Shown in pieces: positions 4,949-5,295 of a DNA stretch of 5,295 bases. The DNA comes from an uncultured Candidatus Peregrinibacteria bacterium (GTDB lineage Bacteria > Patescibacteriota > Gracilibacteria > Peribacterales > Peribacteraceae). The DNA is taken from contig CAIJNU010000036.1 in NCBI GenBank assembly GCA_903822115.1, positions 1 to 5,295 on the forward strand, written 5' to 3'. Each line of letters starts with the position of its first letter. Positions within the stretch are counted from its first letter, which is position 1. The notes beneath the pieces are model-generated. The model worked only from the letters and a program-made list of their open reading frames with translations, did not search any database and had not been told where the DNA came from. The translations under genes and the position numbers were made by a program.

Positions 4949-5295
4949 TCATGCCTTGATCCCGAGCACTTCTCGTGAGAGATGCACGAGCGTCACGCTG
5001 ACGAAAGCCCCCGCCGCAAGAGCGAGCATTTGTCGTATCCATGCGAGGAGGAGGACGACGGACGGATAGTTCAGCGTCACGATTGCAGAGAGGAGACCGG
5101 ACACCAGACCCGCCACGATGCCGGAGAAGAGTGCAGCCAGAAACATCGTGATGAGAATCTTCCAGTAATGTCCGCGCGTGCTCCTGAAGCTTTCGCCCAC
5201 GCTCTTCCAAATCTTCGCACCTCCCAGAACGAGGACCGGGCTGAGCGCCAATCGCGGGGCCAGAAAGAGCGGCAGGAGCAAAGAGAGGAAGAAGA
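4949..5295 (-). CDS. Multi-pass membrane protein, C-terminal part (5' truncated by window)
   Basis: The frame stays open to the right edge, so the N-terminus lies outside. The TTG at 5281 is internal to the reading frame and not a credible start. About 114 residues are visible. Hydrophobic stretches occur at the edge (LLLPLFLAPRLALSPVLVLG), in the middle (ILITMFLAALFSGIVAGLVS) and near the end (SVVLLLAWIRQMLALAAGAF). The motif between the first two, with P-R-L-x-L-x-P, a G-x5-S-x3-S pattern and TRGHYWKIL, resembles membrane domains of the DUF975 / YciC-like / glycerophosphodiester phosphodiesterase membrane-domain group. Those proteins have this amphipathic stretch between helices. It ends VLGIKA-TGA (stop 4949-4951). 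Function is unknown; the family suggestion is from pattern memory. Confidence 0.75.
   Translation of the reverse strand, partial: FFLSLLLPLFLAPRLALSPVLVLGGAKIWKSVGESFRSTRGHYWKILITMFLAALFSGIVAGLVSGLLSAIVTLNYPSVVLLLAWIRQMLALAAGAFVSVTLVHLSREVLGIKA

Noticed and set aside
1..5295. tRNA, rRNA, CRISPR array or insertion sequence
   Set aside because: I read both strands for cloverleaf arms, spaced direct repeats and transposase motifs and saw none.

Overview
The window looks like chromosomal DNA from an uncultured Candidate Phyla Radiation (Patescibacteria) bacterium, most likely of the Peregrinibacteria/Peribacteria type. This is an inference from three things. A TrmB-family regulator, a family common in archaea and in these bacteria, is present. 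The NAD+-dependent DNA ligase has an atypical domain Ia that I recall from this radiation. The predicted proteins are otherwise hard to place. The genes use the standard bacterial code: TGA ends at least four of the reading frames, which argues against Gracilibacteria/Absconditabacteria, where TGA encodes glycine.

Layout, left to right. (1) Positions 2-307, plus strand: the 3' end of a multi-pass membrane protein cut by the window edge. (2) Positions 308-626: an AT-rich gap between two converging genes, holding a perfect 18-bp palindrome. (3) Positions 627-2276, minus strand: the most unusual gene, a 549-residue membrane-anchored transcription regulator. It has a cytoplasmic TrmB-type winged helix and effector-like domain, a Pro-rich linker, a transmembrane helix, a Cache-like extracytoplasmic sensor carrying a textbook EF-hand loop, and two more transmembrane helices. 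(4) Positions 2431-2676, minus strand: an 81-residue chorismate-mutase-fold protein that has lost most catalytic residues. (5) Positions 2797-4947, plus strand: a full-length NAD+-dependent DNA ligase (ligA). (6) Positions 4949-5295, minus strand: the 3' part of another multi-pass membrane protein, tail to tail with ligA with one base between the stop codons.

Base composition splits the window. From the left edge to about 1410 the DNA is AT-rich (33-42% GC in lines I counted by hand); to the right it is GC-rich (68% in the line at 1441-1500). The step falls inside the regulator gene, close to the junction between its cytoplasmic half and its membrane/sensor half. This suggests that the sensor half was joined to an older TrmB protein.

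The genes do not form an obvious pathway. The ligase is housekeeping. The regulator can be read as a one-component system: an outside signal, perhaps involving Ca2+, is passed directly through the membrane to a DNA-binding domain, as in CadC or ToxR but built on the TrmB family. Its target genes cannot be read from this window.
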